61,426 bases of DNA from Actinomycetota bacterium. GTDB taxonomy: Bacteria > Actinomycetota > Actinomycetes > Nanopelagicales > Nanopelagicaceae. Below, one piece after another: positions 7,851 to 17,477 of this stretch. The notes under the pieces were generated by a model, which was given only the letters and a program-made list of their open reading frames with translations, was not told the DNA's origin and made no database searches. The DNA lies in the NCBI GenBank assembly GCA_016870895.1, contig VGAA01000004.1, positions 1-61,426 of the forward strand, read 5' to 3'. The stretch's first letter is position 1; each line of letters begins with the position of its first letter. Made by a program: the position numbers and the translations under genes.

Positions 7851-8042
7851 ATGAGCGATAAGATAAAGATGCAGTTTAAGAAAAATGGCTCAATTCGAGT
7901 AACTGGCACCGTTGATTTTGTGGATGCTGATGGAAATGTACTTGAGAGCAAAACAGATTTTTCACTATGTCGATGCGGAGCATCAAAAGAGAAGCCGTTT
8001 TGCGATGGCAGTCATCGCGAGGTTGGTTTTACTACAGATTAA
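7851..8042 (+). CDS. CDGSH iron-sulfur domain protein
   Basis: A 63-residue mini-protein with the CDGSH-type [2Fe-2S] motif: Cys40, Cys42, Cys51 and His55 in CRCGASKEKPFCDGSH. Proteins of this family hold a labile cluster and take part in redox or iron handling; the exact role is unknown. It has a GGAG ribosome site and follows sigA by 25 bases, so it may be cotranscribed. Its stop shares TTAA with the next, convergent gene. Confidence 0.93.
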   Translation: MSDKIKMQFKKNGSIRVTGTVDFVDADGNVLESKTDFSLCRCGASKEKPFCDGSHREVGFTTD

Positions 8043-8254
8043 TTTGCAGCTTGCTTAGCTAACTTTTCACTCTCATCTTGAATAGTAGCCACAACAGGTT
8101 TCAGCCCCTCAGCATAAGTTTTTGCATGGTGAGCACAAAATAATAGTTGGCCGCCTGAAACTAAGATCGCCCGAACATAAGCTTGAGCGCCGCAACGATC
8201 ACAACGATCCAATGAATTCAATGGAGTTTGCTCCATTATTATCTGATTGCTCAT
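8039..8254 (-). CDS. DUF7455-like small zinc-ribbon protein
   Basis: A 71-residue protein with CDRCGAQAYVRAIL and a later FCAHHAKTY segment, giving a Cys2-CysHis metal site of the type seen in actinobacterial DUF7455 proteins found near sigA/parE. Function is unknown. The convergent overlap with the CDGSH gene leaves no room for a terminator between them. Confidence 0.8.
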   Translation of the reverse strand: MSNQIIMEQTPLNSLDRCDRCGAQAYVRAILVSGGQLLFCAHHAKTYAEGLKPVVATIQDESEKLAKQAAN

Positions 8255-8438
8255 CGCCTTGCCACCTCTCTTAGATTTACTGCTAGGGGAACATCAAACC
8301 ATGAATACTTTATTCCCGGCTTGGAATTTGGTTTCAATTAAGTAAATTTTTTGCTCAAATACTGAGAATTTGTTGTTAATATCTCATTTTTGTATCAATT
8401 GGGCATAAATACGGGTCAATCTCGGCGCGGATCATCTG
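8255..8438. other. Intergenic region between divergent DUF7455 gene and parE
   Basis: AT-rich 184-base gap that should hold promoters for both genes. TTGTTG with TATCAA 17 bases later (within 8370-8400) is a plausible but weak parE promoter. No repeat or RNA fold stood out. Confidence 0.3.
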
Positions 8439-10562
8439 TTGGTGGTACAAGCCTCGATAACCTTACCAACCGTGGCAACTAAGATCTCAAAAGCAGATGA
8501 TGGAACCTCAGCCGCCATTATTAGTACATATACTGCTAAAGATTTATCTGTTCTAGAAGGTTTAGAGGCGGTTCGTAAACGTCCGGGAATGTATATCGGT
8601 ACCACCGATTCTCGCGGTCTTATGCATTGCTTATGGGAAATAATTGATAATGCAGTTGATGAAGCGCTGGCTGGGCATTGTAAGAAAATTGAAATTAATT
8701 TAGAAGCTGATGGTTCAGTTGAGGTGCATGATGATGGTCGTGGTATTCCAGTCGATAAAGAGCCAAAGACTGGGCTAACTGGTGTTGAAGTGGTGATGAC
8801 TAAATTACATGCCGGTGGAAAATTTGGTGGTGGCTCCTACGCAGCCTCAGGTGGATTACATGGGGTGGGTGCATCAGTAGTAAATGCTTTAGCCTCCCGA
8901 TTAGATGTTGAAGTGGATAGAGACAGCAAAATTTATTGGATGTCATTTAAGCGGGGACATGCTGGTATTTTTGATGGGGATGGGCCAAATGCAAGTTTTA
9001 CTGAAAAATCAGGACTTAGAGTTATTGGTAAGGTTTCTTCTAAGGTAACTGGCACCCGAATTAAATGGTGGTTTGATAAACAGATATTTTTGAAAGAGGC
9101 TGAGTTATCAATCGAAGATATCTATGCCAGGGCAAGACAAACCTCATATTTAGTTCCCGGATTAACCTTGGTGGTAAATGACAGTCGCGCCAAAGCTAAA
9201 ACAAGTGAGACATTTTCTCACAAAGGTGGCATCTCTGAGTTCTGTACATTCCTAAGACCGGATGATCCAGTTGGTGAAGTTATTCGAATTTCTGGTAGTG
9301 GTTCTTACACTGAAAATGTTCCAGTCTTAGATGAAAAGGGTCATATGACTCCAACTGAGGTAGAGCGTGAGATGGATGTTGATATCGCTATGCAATGGGG
9401 CAATGGCTATGAACCAACGGTTGCTTCCTTTGTAAATATTATTGCCACGCCAAAGGGTGGCACACATGTGGCAGGTTTCGAAAGAGCATTAACTAAAGTA
9501 GTCAATGATGCATTGCGAGCAACTAAAACTTTAAAAAACAATGAGGCAGATGTCATCAAAGATGATGTGCAAGAGGGATTAACTGCAGTTGTCACGGTTC
9601 GAATGTCTGAACCACAATTTGAGGGTCAAACTAAAGAGGTTTTAGGAACGGCAGCAGCTGCCAAAATTGTGGGTCAAGTAGTTGCTGATGAGATGAAAGC
9701 TTTTTTTAACACGACTAAAAGAGTAGATAAGGCCACTGGGCGGCTGATTTTGGAGAAGATTGCCAATGCCTCTAGAACAAGAATTTCAGCCAGAGCACAT
9801 AAAGATTTGCAGCGTCGTAAGAACGCATTAGAAAGCTCCTCTTTACCCACCAAGTTATCTGATTGCAGATCTGATGACCCAACAAGAACTGAGTTGTTTA
9901 TTGTCGAGGGAGACTCAGCTCTTGGTACTACAAAGGCGGCCAGAAACTCAGAGTTTCAAGCAATTTTGCCAATTAGAGGAAAGATTTTAAATGTTCAAAA
10001 AGCATCGCTTTCGCAAATGCTAGAAAATAATGAGTGTGCATCAATTATTCAGGTAATTGGAGCTGGCAGTGGTAAATCATTTGATATCAATGATGCCAGG
10101 TATGGTCGTGTAATCCTTATGTCAGATGCTGATGTTGATGGTGCTCATATTCGCTGCCTTCTTTTGACATTGTTTAACTCCTATATGCGACCGTTAGTGG
10201 AAGCGGGACGAGTATTTGCTGCCATTCCACCACTGCATCGAATTGAAGTAATCGGTGGCAAAAAGGGAGAGGTTTTCTATACCTACTCTGATGATGAGAT
10301 GAAAAAAGTAATTGGCCAACTTAAAAGAGATGGCAAAAGATGGAAAGAGCCGATCCAGCGTTATAAAGGATTAGGTGAGATGGATGCGGATCAATTGCGT
10401 GAGACCACTATGGATCCTGAGCACCGCACCCTGCGCAGAATCACTATGAAGGATGTGACAAAGGCTGAAGCAATGTTTGAATTATTAATGGGTAATGAGG
10501 TTGCTCCAAGAAAAGATTTTATTTCTAACGCTGATATTGATAGAGAGCGAATTGACGCTTAA
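8439..10562 (+). CDS. parE: DNA topoisomerase IV subunit B (GyrB/ParE-type ATPase)
   Basis: ATPase and TOPRIM subunit of a type IIA topoisomerase, 707 residues. The GHKL ATP site (EIIDNAVDEAL, DDGRGIPV, GGLHGVGASVVNAL), the TOPRIM EGDSALGTTKAARN and the metal-binding DADVDGAHI are present. EGDSAL rather than gyrase EGDSAGG, and the nearby parC, favour ParE over GyrB. The start is TTG at 8439 or the adjacent GTG at 8442. Its stop shares TTAA with the ABC-F gene. Confidence 0.9.
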   Translation: MVVQASITLPTVATKISKADDGTSAAIISTYTAKDLSVLEGLEAVRKRPGMYIGTTDSRGLMHCLWEIIDNAVDEALAGHCKKIEINLEADGSVEVHDDGRGIPVDKEPKTGLTGVEVVMTKLHAGGKFGGGSYAASGGLHGVGASVVNALASRLDVEVDRDSKIYWMSFKRGHAGIFDGDGPNASFTEKSGLRVIGKVSSKVTGTRIKWWFDKQIFLKEAELSIEDIYARARQTSYLVPGLTLVVNDSRAKAKTSETFSHKGGISEFCTFLRPDDPVGEVIRISGSGSYTENVPVLDEKGHMTPTEVEREMDVDIAMQWGNGYEPTVASFVNIIATPKGGTHVAGFERALTKVVNDALRATKTLKNNEADVIKDDVQEGLTAVVTVRMSEPQFEGQTKEVLGTAAAAKIVGQVVADEMKAFFNTTKRVDKATGRLILEKIANASRTRISARAHKDLQRRKNALESSSLPTKLSDCRSDDPTRTELFIVEGDSALGTTKAARNSEFQAILPIRGKILNVQKASLSQMLENNECASIIQVIGAGSGKSFDINDARYGRVILMSDADVDGAHIRCLLLTLFNSYMRPLVEAGRVFAAIPPLHRIEVIGGKKGEVFYTYSDDEMKKVIGQLKRDGKRWKEPIQRYKGLGEMDADQLRETTMDPEHRTLRRITMKDVTKAEAMFELLMGNEVAPRKDFISNADIDRERIDA

Positions 10563-12157
10563 TCAATAGTTACTAGATCAAAATACTCATCTTTCCATAA
10601 ATCCTCATCGCCATCTGGTAGAAGCAGTACCCGCTCTGGTTTTAGCGCCTCAACAGCGCCAGCATCGTGGGAAACTAAAATTACCGCGCCCTGGTATTCA
10701 GTTAGAGCGCCGAGGATTTCTTCTCTAGAAGCTGGATCTAAGTTATTTGTTGGCTCATCTAATAGCAATACATTTGCCGCGCTTACTACTAATAATGCTA
10801 GGGCTAATCTGGTGCGTTCGCCACCACTTAAGACCTTAACCTGTTTATGAACATCATCTCCGGTGAATAAAAATGAACCTAGAACATTTCTAGCTTCAGG
10901 CTCTCTTATATCTTTAGTTGCACTTAACATGTTTTCCAGCACAGTTTGTTCATAATCTAAGGTCTCATGCTCTTGAGCGTAGTATCCGATTTTTAAACCA
11001 TGCCCAGCCTCTACTTGACCAGTATCTGGTTGTAAATCGCCAGCTAAAATTCTAAGCAGTGTTGTTTTTCCAGCGCCATTTAAGCCAAGAATCACCACTC
11101 TAGATCCCTTATCAATTGCCAGCTCTACATCGGTAAAGATTTCAAGTGAGCCATATGATTTAGATAATTCACTTGCAGTAATCGGCGTCTTTCCACAAGG
11201 AGCTGGAGTTGGAAAGCGAAGTTTTGCAACTCGATCAACTTTTCTAACCTCCTCTAAACCACTTCGTAATTTTTCTGCTCGTCTGAGCATGCCTTGCGCA
11301 ACACTTGCTTTACTTGCCTTTGCTCGCATCTTTTCACCCTGTTTTTGTAGAATTTCAGCCTTCTTCTCAGCATTAGCTCGCTCACGTTTTCTTCTATGTT
11401 CATCTGCTTCTCGCTGGAGCAAATAGTTCTTCCAGCTCATGTTATAAACATCAATTACATTGCGATTCGCATCTAGGTAGAAAACCTTATTTACTACAGT
11501 TTCAATCAAATTAACATCATGACTGATAATTACTAATCCACCTGGATACTTAAGCAAAAATTCGCGCAGCCAGATAATTGAATCCGCATCTAAGTGGTTA
11601 GTGGGCTCATCCAAAATAAGGGTTTCTGCACCAGAAAATAAAATTCTAGCGAGTTCAATTCTTCTTCTTTGCCCACCAGATAATGCGCTTAGTTGTTGAT
11701 CAAATAGGTTATTGGGAACACCAAGGGATGAGGCAATTGCCTCGGCTTCAGCCGCAGCTGCATAGCCACCTGCTGCTGAAAATTCATGTTCTACTCGGGT
11801 GTAACGCTCCATAGCTTTTTCTAGATCTTTTCCTTGCGAGGTCGCCATCTCCTCTTCAACTGCGCGCATTCGTTGCGCAATTAAATCTAATTCACGAACT
11901 GAAAGGATTCGATCAATTACAGTTCCCTGATCCTCACCAGTTCTTGGATCCTGTGGCAGGTAGCCAATTTTTCCAGTGCGATTTACCGCACCCCCTGCAG
12001 GCATAGTTTCACCAGCTATAACTTTGGCAAGTGTTGATTTGCCGGCACCATTTCGACCAACAAAACCAATTCGATCACCATGATTGATTCGGATAGTTAC
12101 ATCTTTAACCAATAACCTGGCGGCAGCGCGAAGCTCTAGGGCGTTAGTTGATATCAA
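10559..12157 (-). CDS. ABC-F family ATPase
   Basis: A soluble 532-residue protein with two ABC domains: GRNGAGKST, LSGGQRRRIELARIL, ILDEPTNHLD in the first and GLNGAGKTT, LSGGERTRLALAL, LLDEPTNNLD in the second, joined by a charged Arg/Lys linker (about 245-310). There are no membrane segments, as in ABC-F proteins that act on the ribosome. The subgroup cannot be assigned by eye, so resistance is not implied. The start TTG lies 6 bases after the parC stop, so it is translated with parC. Confidence 0.9.
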   Translation of the reverse strand: MISTNALELRAAARLLVKDVTIRINHGDRIGFVGRNGAGKSTLAKVIAGETMPAGGAVNRTGKIGYLPQDPRTGEDQGTVIDRILSVRELDLIAQRMRAVEEEMATSQGKDLEKAMERYTRVEHEFSAAGGYAAAAEAEAIASSLGVPNNLFDQQLSALSGGQRRRIELARILFSGAETLILDEPTNHLDADSIIWLREFLLKYPGGLVIISHDVNLIETVVNKVFYLDANRNVIDVYNMSWKNYLLQREADEHRRKRERANAEKKAEILQKQGEKMRAKASKASVAQGMLRRAEKLRSGLEEVRKVDRVAKLRFPTPAPCGKTPITASELSKSYGSLEIFTDVELAIDKGSRVVILGLNGAGKTTLLRILAGDLQPDTGQVEAGHGLKIGYYAQEHETLDYEQTVLENMLSATKDIREPEARNVLGSFLFTGDDVHKQVKVLSGGERTRLALALLVVSAANVLLLDEPTNNLDPASREEILGALTEYQGAVILVSHDAGAVEALKPERVLLLPDGDEDLWKDEYFDLVTID

Positions 12158-12163
12158 AGTTGC

Positions 12164-13663
12164 TTAGGCAACAAGGCGGGTGCGGCGAGGTGATGCGTAC
12201 TTCTTTTCAATATCACCTAGCTCCTCAGACACCTTGGCTTTGATGCTCTCCTCTGTTTTTAGGATTGCAGTTAAGGTGGCGATTGTAGCCTTTAATTCTT
12301 TGGCCTCTGTCTCAAGTTCAATTTTGCTCATTTTAGTAAGTCGTCTAAGCGGCATATCTAAAATATAGGTTGCTTGCTCATCGCTTAATCTAAAAGTTTT
12401 AATTAAGCCTGCCTTTGCTACGGTGGCATCTTCACTACCTCTAATTAATTTAATCACCTTATCGATATCAACGATTGCTTTTAAAAGTCCATCAACCAAA
12501 TTCAATCGAGCCTGAGCCTTAGCTTTTCTAAAGATTGATCTGCGCTTTACCACCTCAATACGATGATCAATAAAGACTTGAAGTAAATCCTTTAATCCCA
12601 GGGTGAGTGGTTTTCCATTTACTAGGGCCACCGCATTAATAGAGAATGCATCCTCCATTGGCGTTAATCGATATAGGTGCTCTAATACTTCAGCCGGTTC
12701 GTAACCATTCTTAATCTCCACGACAACCTTGGTGCCGGATTGACCATCGGATAAGTCCACAATATCTGAGATACCTTGAATCTTTTTGGCTTTCACTAGA
12801 TCAGCGATTTTTTCTATGATTTTTTCTGGCCCGATATTAAAGGGAAGTTCAGTAATAATAATTCCTTGTTTTCTGGCAGTAATCTTCTCAACTACGGTGG
12901 TTGCTCTAACCTTAAATGAACCACGACCAGTTGCGTACGCATCAGCAATTCCCTCGGTAGCAACTAAGTGTCCGCCAGTTGGAAAATCTGGCCCAGGCAC
13001 AATTTTCATTAATTGTTTTAACGTAGCTTTTGGATTTTCCATTAAATGCTTAGCTGCAGCAATTACCTCGCCTAAATTATGTGGTGCCATATTGGTTGCC
13101 ATACCTACAGCAATACCTGTTGCACCATTAACTAAGAGATTTGGGAAAGCAGCTGGCAGGACTTGTGGCTCTAAAATTTGACCATCGTAATTTGCACCAT
13201 AGTCGACGGTATCTTCATCAGATTCATCAACCATCATCATCGCAGAGGGTGCAAGTCGAGATTCGGTGTAACGCATTGCAGCTGGCCCAGAATCTAGGGA
13301 GCCGAAATTTCCGTGTCCATCAATTAGTGGCAGGCGCATTGAAAAACTTTGCGCCATTCGAACCATGGCATCATAAATTGCACCATCACCATGTGGATGA
13401 AGTTTTCCCATTACATCACCCACAACTCGTGCACACTTAACATGACCTTTGTCTGGACGTAATCCCATTTCACTCATCTGATGCAGAATTCGACGCTGCA
13501 CGGGCTTCAAACCATCACGGGCATCTGGTAGTGCACGTGAATAAATAACTGAGTAGGCATACTCAAGAAATGATTCCGACATTTCAGATGCGACATCGAT
13601 ATCAATTATTCGGCCAGGATTCTCACCAGCTTTTGGAGCCACTGCTTTTGGAGTTTTTGCCAT
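12164..13663 (-). CDS. parC: DNA topoisomerase IV subunit A lacking the C-terminal beta-pinwheel
   Basis: Breakage-reunion subunit partnering ParE. Counting from the ATG at 13663, Tyr132 in AAMRYTES is the DNA-linking residue; the winged-helix, tower and coiled-coil parts follow. The protein ends at about residue 499 right after the coiled coil ([10 protein letters not shown]). Family members usually run to about 750-850 residues with a C-terminal DNA-wrapping domain, which is absent here and is not encoded downstream, since the ABC-F gene starts at once. An in-frame TTG at 13690 is a less likely start. Confidence 0.92.
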   Translation of the reverse strand: MAKTPKAVAPKAGENPGRIIDIDVASEMSESFLEYAYSVIYSRALPDARDGLKPVQRRILHQMSEMGLRPDKGHVKCARVVGDVMGKLHPHGDGAIYDAMVRMAQSFSMRLPLIDGHGNFGSLDSGPAAMRYTESRLAPSAMMMVDESDEDTVDYGANYDGQILEPQVLPAAFPNLLVNGATGIAVGMATNMAPHNLGEVIAAAKHLMENPKATLKQLMKIVPGPDFPTGGHLVATEGIADAYATGRGSFKVRATTVVEKITARKQGIIITELPFNIGPEKIIEKIADLVKAKKIQGISDIVDLSDGQSGTKVVVEIKNGYEPAEVLEHLYRLTPMEDAFSINAVALVNGKPLTLGLKDLLQVFIDHRIEVVKRRSIFRKAKAQARLNLVDGLLKAIVDIDKVIKLIRGSEDATVAKAGLIKTFRLSDEQATYILDMPLRRLTKMSKIELETEAKELKATIATLTAILKTEESIKAKVSEELGDIEKKYASPRRTRLVA

Positions 13664-13738
13664 AAGTCGTATCTTGCCAAGAAATTCCAAGAAATCTGGT
13701 CACCGACAAGCCAAAATCTATTACTTTTGGCGAAATGA

Positions 13739-13744
13739 TAACCT
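13739..13744 (+). promoter_or_regulatory. Leaderless -10 of the TipAS gene
   Basis: TAACCT is followed by 6 bases and the ATG at 13751. This places the transcript start at or beside the start codon and decides between the in-frame TTG (13745) and ATG (13751). Confidence 0.6.
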
Positions 13745-13750
13745 TTGGAC

Positions 13751-14134
13751 ATGATGGCAAATGATTTGTATTCACAAGAGGCAAAATCTAGATGGCCCAA
13801 AGAGTATGAAATAAGTAATACAAAACTTAGTTCACTTACTAAAGCCGAACAAGTTGAACTGTTTCAGATTGGAAATAGGAACATAAAGCAGATTGCCCTG
13901 GCATTTCTTTCCAATCAATCAGCTGGATCTATTGAGGTTCAGAAGTTGGTTAGTGAGCACTATCAATGGATTTGTAATTTCTGGCAACCTAACAAAGATT
14001 CATACATAGGTTTAGGAAGCATGTATGTAGAAGATCCACGTTTTGCCCAAAATTATGAAAGCCAGGCCATTGGCAGTGCCGAATTTATGTTTAAAGCCAT
14101 GCAAATCTTTGCTCAGGAGCATCTTTCTAATTGA
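13751..14134 (+). CDS. Stand-alone TipAS-domain protein
   Basis: A 127-residue all-helical protein like the antibiotic-binding half of the TipAL regulator: an RWPKEYE-like start, a central helix pair (LVSEHYQWICNFW) and the conserved MYVEDPRFAQNYE. In Streptomyces TipAL this domain traps thiopeptide antibiotics; there it is fused to a MerR DNA-binding domain, which is missing here. Ligand and role are unknown. Its stop overlaps the next gene's TTG (TTGA), so the two are translationally coupled. Confidence 0.75.
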   Translation: MMANDLYSQEAKSRWPKEYEISNTKLSSLTKAEQVELFQIGNRNIKQIALAFLSNQSAGSIEVQKLVSEHYQWICNFWQPNKDSYIGLGSMYVEDPRFAQNYESQAIGSAEFMFKAMQIFAQEHLSN

Positions 14135-15225
14135 AATCGGTAAAATTTGGTTTAGCTGATTTAACTAACTCAATCTTTAACTCGCTTGGCTTGCCTGAAA
14201 CCATTGATCCATTAGGAATAGCTCAATCTGGTATGCGTGAGTGCCTGATACTAATTGATGGTATGGGAAAAGATGCCGTGGAAAAGTATGGTGAACAGTT
14301 TTCAGTATTTAGCCAACTTAAATTCCACCAGACTTTGTATGCAAATTTCCCATCAACTACCGCAACAAGTTTGTCTACCCTAGGAACTGGTGTATTACCA
14401 GGAGTGCATGGCATGCTGGGTTACACAGTTCGAGTACCAAGAAGTGATAATCGATTATTAAACGCTTTAAAGTGGGATGAAAGAGTTGATCCGGTAATGT
14501 GGCAAAAAGTACCAACTTTTTTTGAACGAGCAATTAGTAACTCAATTTCAGTCACACATGTTGCTGCAAAACGATATGAGGGTAGTGGTTTTACACAAGC
14601 AGCACTTAGAGGGGCAAAATATGTTGGCGCAAATGGAATTGATGAGATGGTTCAAGCCGTAAAGCTTGCCTTAGCGCCGAAACCATCATTTGTTTACACC
14701 TATTTGAATTCTTTAGATTCAGCGGGCCATAGTGATGGAGTTGGCTCTGATAAATGGTTAACCGCACTAAGGCAGGTGTGTGATTTTATTTCTAAGATAG
14801 TTCAATCAGTACCCGAAGGTACTCGGGTATGGATTACCTCAGATCATGGAATGGTAAATAGCACCGAACAGATTGTTTTAGGTCAAGATAATAATTTGTT
14901 GGAAAATGTGACACTAATTGGGGGAGAGCCAAGAGCTAGACATATTTATTTAGCCAAAGGATCAGAGGGTGAAAGTATTGCTCATTGGCGTGAGTTCTTT
15001 GGCAGTAAGGTGCAGATTTTTAGCAAGGCAGATGCAATTGGTGCTGGTTTATTTGGTCAAACAGTCACCGAGGACTCTGCTGATCGAATGGGAGATTTAA
15101 TCGCAATTCCTAATACAGATTTAATTCTAATTGATCCGGCAAGAGTTAGAGAAGAAAGTTCCATGGTAGGCCACCACGGTGGAACAACAGAGCGTGAAGT
15201 TGAGATTCCGTTACTACTTGTTTAA
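14131..15225 (+). CDS. Alkaline-phosphatase superfamily phosphodiesterase/pyrophosphatase
   Basis: A 364-residue protein with the nucleotide pyrophosphatase/phosphodiesterase pattern: metal Asp in LILIDGMGKDA, the nucleophile Thr in NFPSTTATSLSTLGTG, an NSLDSAGHSDG segment (Asp/His), ITSDHGMV (Asp-His) and a late GHHGG. Members cleave phosphodiester or pyrophosphate bonds with two zinc ions. No signal peptide is seen, so it is probably cytoplasmic. It starts with TTG inside the TipAS stop. The substrate is not predictable. Confidence 0.85.
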   Translation: MKSVKFGLADLTNSIFNSLGLPETIDPLGIAQSGMRECLILIDGMGKDAVEKYGEQFSVFSQLKFHQTLYANFPSTTATSLSTLGTGVLPGVHGMLGYTVRVPRSDNRLLNALKWDERVDPVMWQKVPTFFERAISNSISVTHVAAKRYEGSGFTQAALRGAKYVGANGIDEMVQAVKLALAPKPSFVYTYLNSLDSAGHSDGVGSDKWLTALRQVCDFISKIVQSVPEGTRVWITSDHGMVNSTEQIVLGQDNNLLENVTLIGGEPRARHIYLAKGSEGESIAHWREFFGSKVQIFSKADAIGAGLFGQTVTEDSADRMGDLIAIPNTDLILIDPARVREESSMVGHHGGTTEREVEIPLLLV

Positions 15226-16016
15226 TCCTCATCCTTTTTACCAAACATAATGTCATCCCAGGATGGAATTTTAATTCGACGAGTTACGCCATCTTTTTTT
15301 GCCTCTTCATCAACCTCATCCACGGATGTAAGTGGAGTTGGTGCATATGGCGCAACATCTTCTTTAATAGCAACAAGTCTTGGTGGATCAGTTTGCGGAA
15401 TACTTCCAAAGGTTTGAACCGGTTGCTTTGGTTTAGCCTCACCACTAATCCATCGGGCGCCATCATCATGAGCAGATAAAGCTCGTCTTCCTAAGTTGAA
15501 CAACCAAACTGCTTCACCTTTTGGATCTCCAGGTGAGCCGTCACGAAGAGGATAATAGAGGGTCAGATGCCAATTTCCATCAGGTAGGCGATAGGTATTC
15601 CACTCCACTGAGTTCATATCTACGCCACGTGGAGCTAACTGGTTTGCTACCGCGGTCTCTAAATAGGGCGCATGTGGCTCACGTTTTATTTGTGTTGCTA
15701 ATGCTTGAGAAATAATAAATGCACGTTCTTGGAAAATGGGACCGGCGTAGTTTTCAATTTTTTCCATGGGCCAATCAGTAGTTCTTGAAATAGCATCAAT
15801 AGTTTCACCGGCACGCAATCTTGCCTGTACCTCTTTAACGGTGGTGGTAATTATTGGTTCAACATCTGCAACTGCAGAAAGTCTTGGCTGATTTACTAGG
15901 GCACGAAGCGTGTCACTAACTCTTAGGTGATAGGCATTCCCAGAGTGGTCGACAAGTTCTAGCTCACTACCTTCGGAGGTGCGGCCAATAAGGCGTAGGT
16001 CGGTTGGCTCACTCAT
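15222..16016 (-). CDS. sepH: SepH, FtsZ-interacting septation protein (DUF3071)
   Basis: The 264-residue protein has the SepH N-terminal DUF3071 domain (LRLIGRTSEGSELELVDHSG; helix-turn-helix-like segment AGETIDAISRTTDWPMEKIE) and a WNTYRLPDGNWHLTLYY block, then a Pro-rich disordered tail. SepH of Streptomyces and mycobacteria stimulates FtsZ assembly at division sites. CAATCT lies 6 bases before the ATG, a weak leaderless promoter. It is divergent from the phosphatase gene. Confidence 0.93.
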   Translation of the reverse strand: MSEPTDLRLIGRTSEGSELELVDHSGNAYHLRVSDTLRALVNQPRLSAVADVEPIITTTVKEVQARLRAGETIDAISRTTDWPMEKIENYAGPIFQERAFIISQALATQIKREPHAPYLETAVANQLAPRGVDMNSVEWNTYRLPDGNWHLTLYYPLRDGSPGDPKGEAVWLFNLGRRALSAHDDGARWISGEAKPKQPVQTFGSIPQTDPPRLVAIKEDVAPYAPTPLTSVDEVDEEAKKDGVTRRIKIPSWDDIMFGKKDED

Positions 16017-16072
16017 GAGAGTAGATTGCCATAATTGTTAGGTGAGATAAATCTGCCACTCATGCTTAGGTA

Positions 16073-16858
16073 ATGGCATTCTCATGGTTAGATAACCAGG
16101 TGAGCGCAGAATTATTAAAATTGGCTGAATCTGTTGCCAAGGCCACCGGCAGCCTTTTAATGAATCGCCCGGACACCTTTACCTTAACTGAGAAAAGCTC
16201 TGCAGTTGATTTTGCAACCCAAATGGATCAACAAGCAGAAAAGTTGATTGTTGAAAAATTATTAGCCGCTAGACCAGATGATGGAATTGTGGCTGAAGAG
16301 GGTTCCGCGCGGGAAAGTAAATCTGGCATTACTTGGGTAATTGACCCTATCGATGGCACCGTAAATTATCTTTACGGATTACCAGGTTGGAATATATCGA
16401 TTGCTGCCAAAGACAAGGATGGTGTGGTTGTTGGCGTAGTTTACGCACCTACCCTTAATGGCTTTTGGAGTGCAATTAGATCTCAAGGTGCTACATATAA
16501 TGGTAAGAAAATTAAGTGCAATGATCCAGTCCCACTTGATCGAGCATTGATTGCAACTGGATTTGCTTACGATTTAACTTTAAGAATTGGCCAGGGCCAG
16601 GCAATGGCTAACCTATTACCAAAGATTAGAGATTTAAGAAGAAATGGTGCAGCAGCGGTAGATCTTTGTTATGTAGCAATGGGGGCAGTGGATGCATATT
16701 TTGAAGCTTCACTTAAGGAATGGGATCTAGCTGCCGGTGGATTAATTGCAACTGAAGCCGGCGCAAAGATTTCTGGCAGAGATGGTGGCACACCGGATGG
16801 TGAGTTAGTTTTATGTGCTGGCCCCGCTCTTCACGCTGCCCTTTTTCCCTTACTTTGA
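16073..16858 (+). CDS. Inositol monophosphatase family protein
   Basis: A 261-residue lithium-sensitive-type phosphatase. Metal-binding motifs are VAEEGSA (Glu), WVIDPIDGTVNYLYG (Asp-Asp) and EWDLAAGGLIATEAGA (Asp). In actinobacteria such enzymes supply free inositol for phosphatidylinositol; some instead act on histidinol phosphate or fructose bisphosphate. Position near sigA matches the M. tuberculosis suhB (Rv2701c) neighbourhood. CATGCT precedes the ATG by 6 bases. Confidence 0.88.
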   Translation: MAFSWLDNQVSAELLKLAESVAKATGSLLMNRPDTFTLTEKSSAVDFATQMDQQAEKLIVEKLLAARPDDGIVAEEGSARESKSGITWVIDPIDGTVNYLYGLPGWNISIAAKDKDGVVVGVVYAPTLNGFWSAIRSQGATYNGKKIKCNDPVPLDRALIATGFAYDLTLRIGQGQAMANLLPKIRDLRRNGAAAVDLCYVAMGAVDAYFEASLKEWDLAAGGLIATEAGAKISGRDGGTPDGELVLCAGPALHAALFPLL

Positions 16859-16949
16859 ACTCAAATTGATCTAACCGCCCCGACTGTGGCAAGATACGGG
16901 CTCAATCAAATTAATTGACTGACTTTAGAATTAGCGATTAGGACAAATA

Positions 16950-17474
16950 ATGAACGTGTTAGATGCTGTTGATGCCACATCACTTCGTAAGGACATCCCA
17001 ACATTTCGCTCTGGTGATGAGCTTAAAGTTCACGTTCGAGTTATTGAGGGCAGCAAGAGTCGTATTCAGATTTTTCAAGGTGTAGTAATTGCCAGATCTG
17101 GTTCAGGAATTAGAGAGTCTTTTACTATTCGTAAGATTTCTTATGGTGTTGGTGTAGAGCGTACATTCCCAGTACACACTCCAGTAATTGAACGAATTGA
17201 AATTATTCGTCATGGTTCAGCCAGACGCGCCAAGCTTTACTACCTACGTAAATTAACTGGTAAAGCAACCAAAATTAAAGAGCGTCGTGGCGCAGATGGT
17301 GAAATTATTGTTGAGCCAGAGTATGTACCACCAGTAGTTACTAAAAAAGTTTCAGTCCCTGAGTCGGGTGAAGCCGTTACACCTGTTGTGCAAGCAGAAG
17401 AGGTTGCAGCAGCAGAGGCTGTTGCAATTGAAACTCCAGCTGAAGTAGATGCTGAATCTGATAAAAAAGAGTAA
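16950..17474 (+). CDS. rplS: Ribosomal protein L19 with a long acidic tail
   Basis: The first about 115 residues are a standard bL19: [51 protein letters not shown] and [14 protein letters not shown]. About 58 extra residues follow, poor in aromatic residues and rich in Ala, Glu and Val. bL19 lies at the subunit interface. AGGA sits 8 bases before the ATG. khpA follows after 3 bases. Confidence 0.96.
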   Translation: MNVLDAVDATSLRKDIPTFRSGDELKVHVRVIEGSKSRIQIFQGVVIARSGSGIRESFTIRKISYGVGVERTFPVHTPVIERIEIIRHGSARRAKLYYLRKLTGKATKIKERRGADGEIIVEPEYVPPVVTKKVSVPESGEAVTPVVQAEEVAAAEAVAIETPAEVDAESDKKE

Positions 17475-17477
17475 ATA

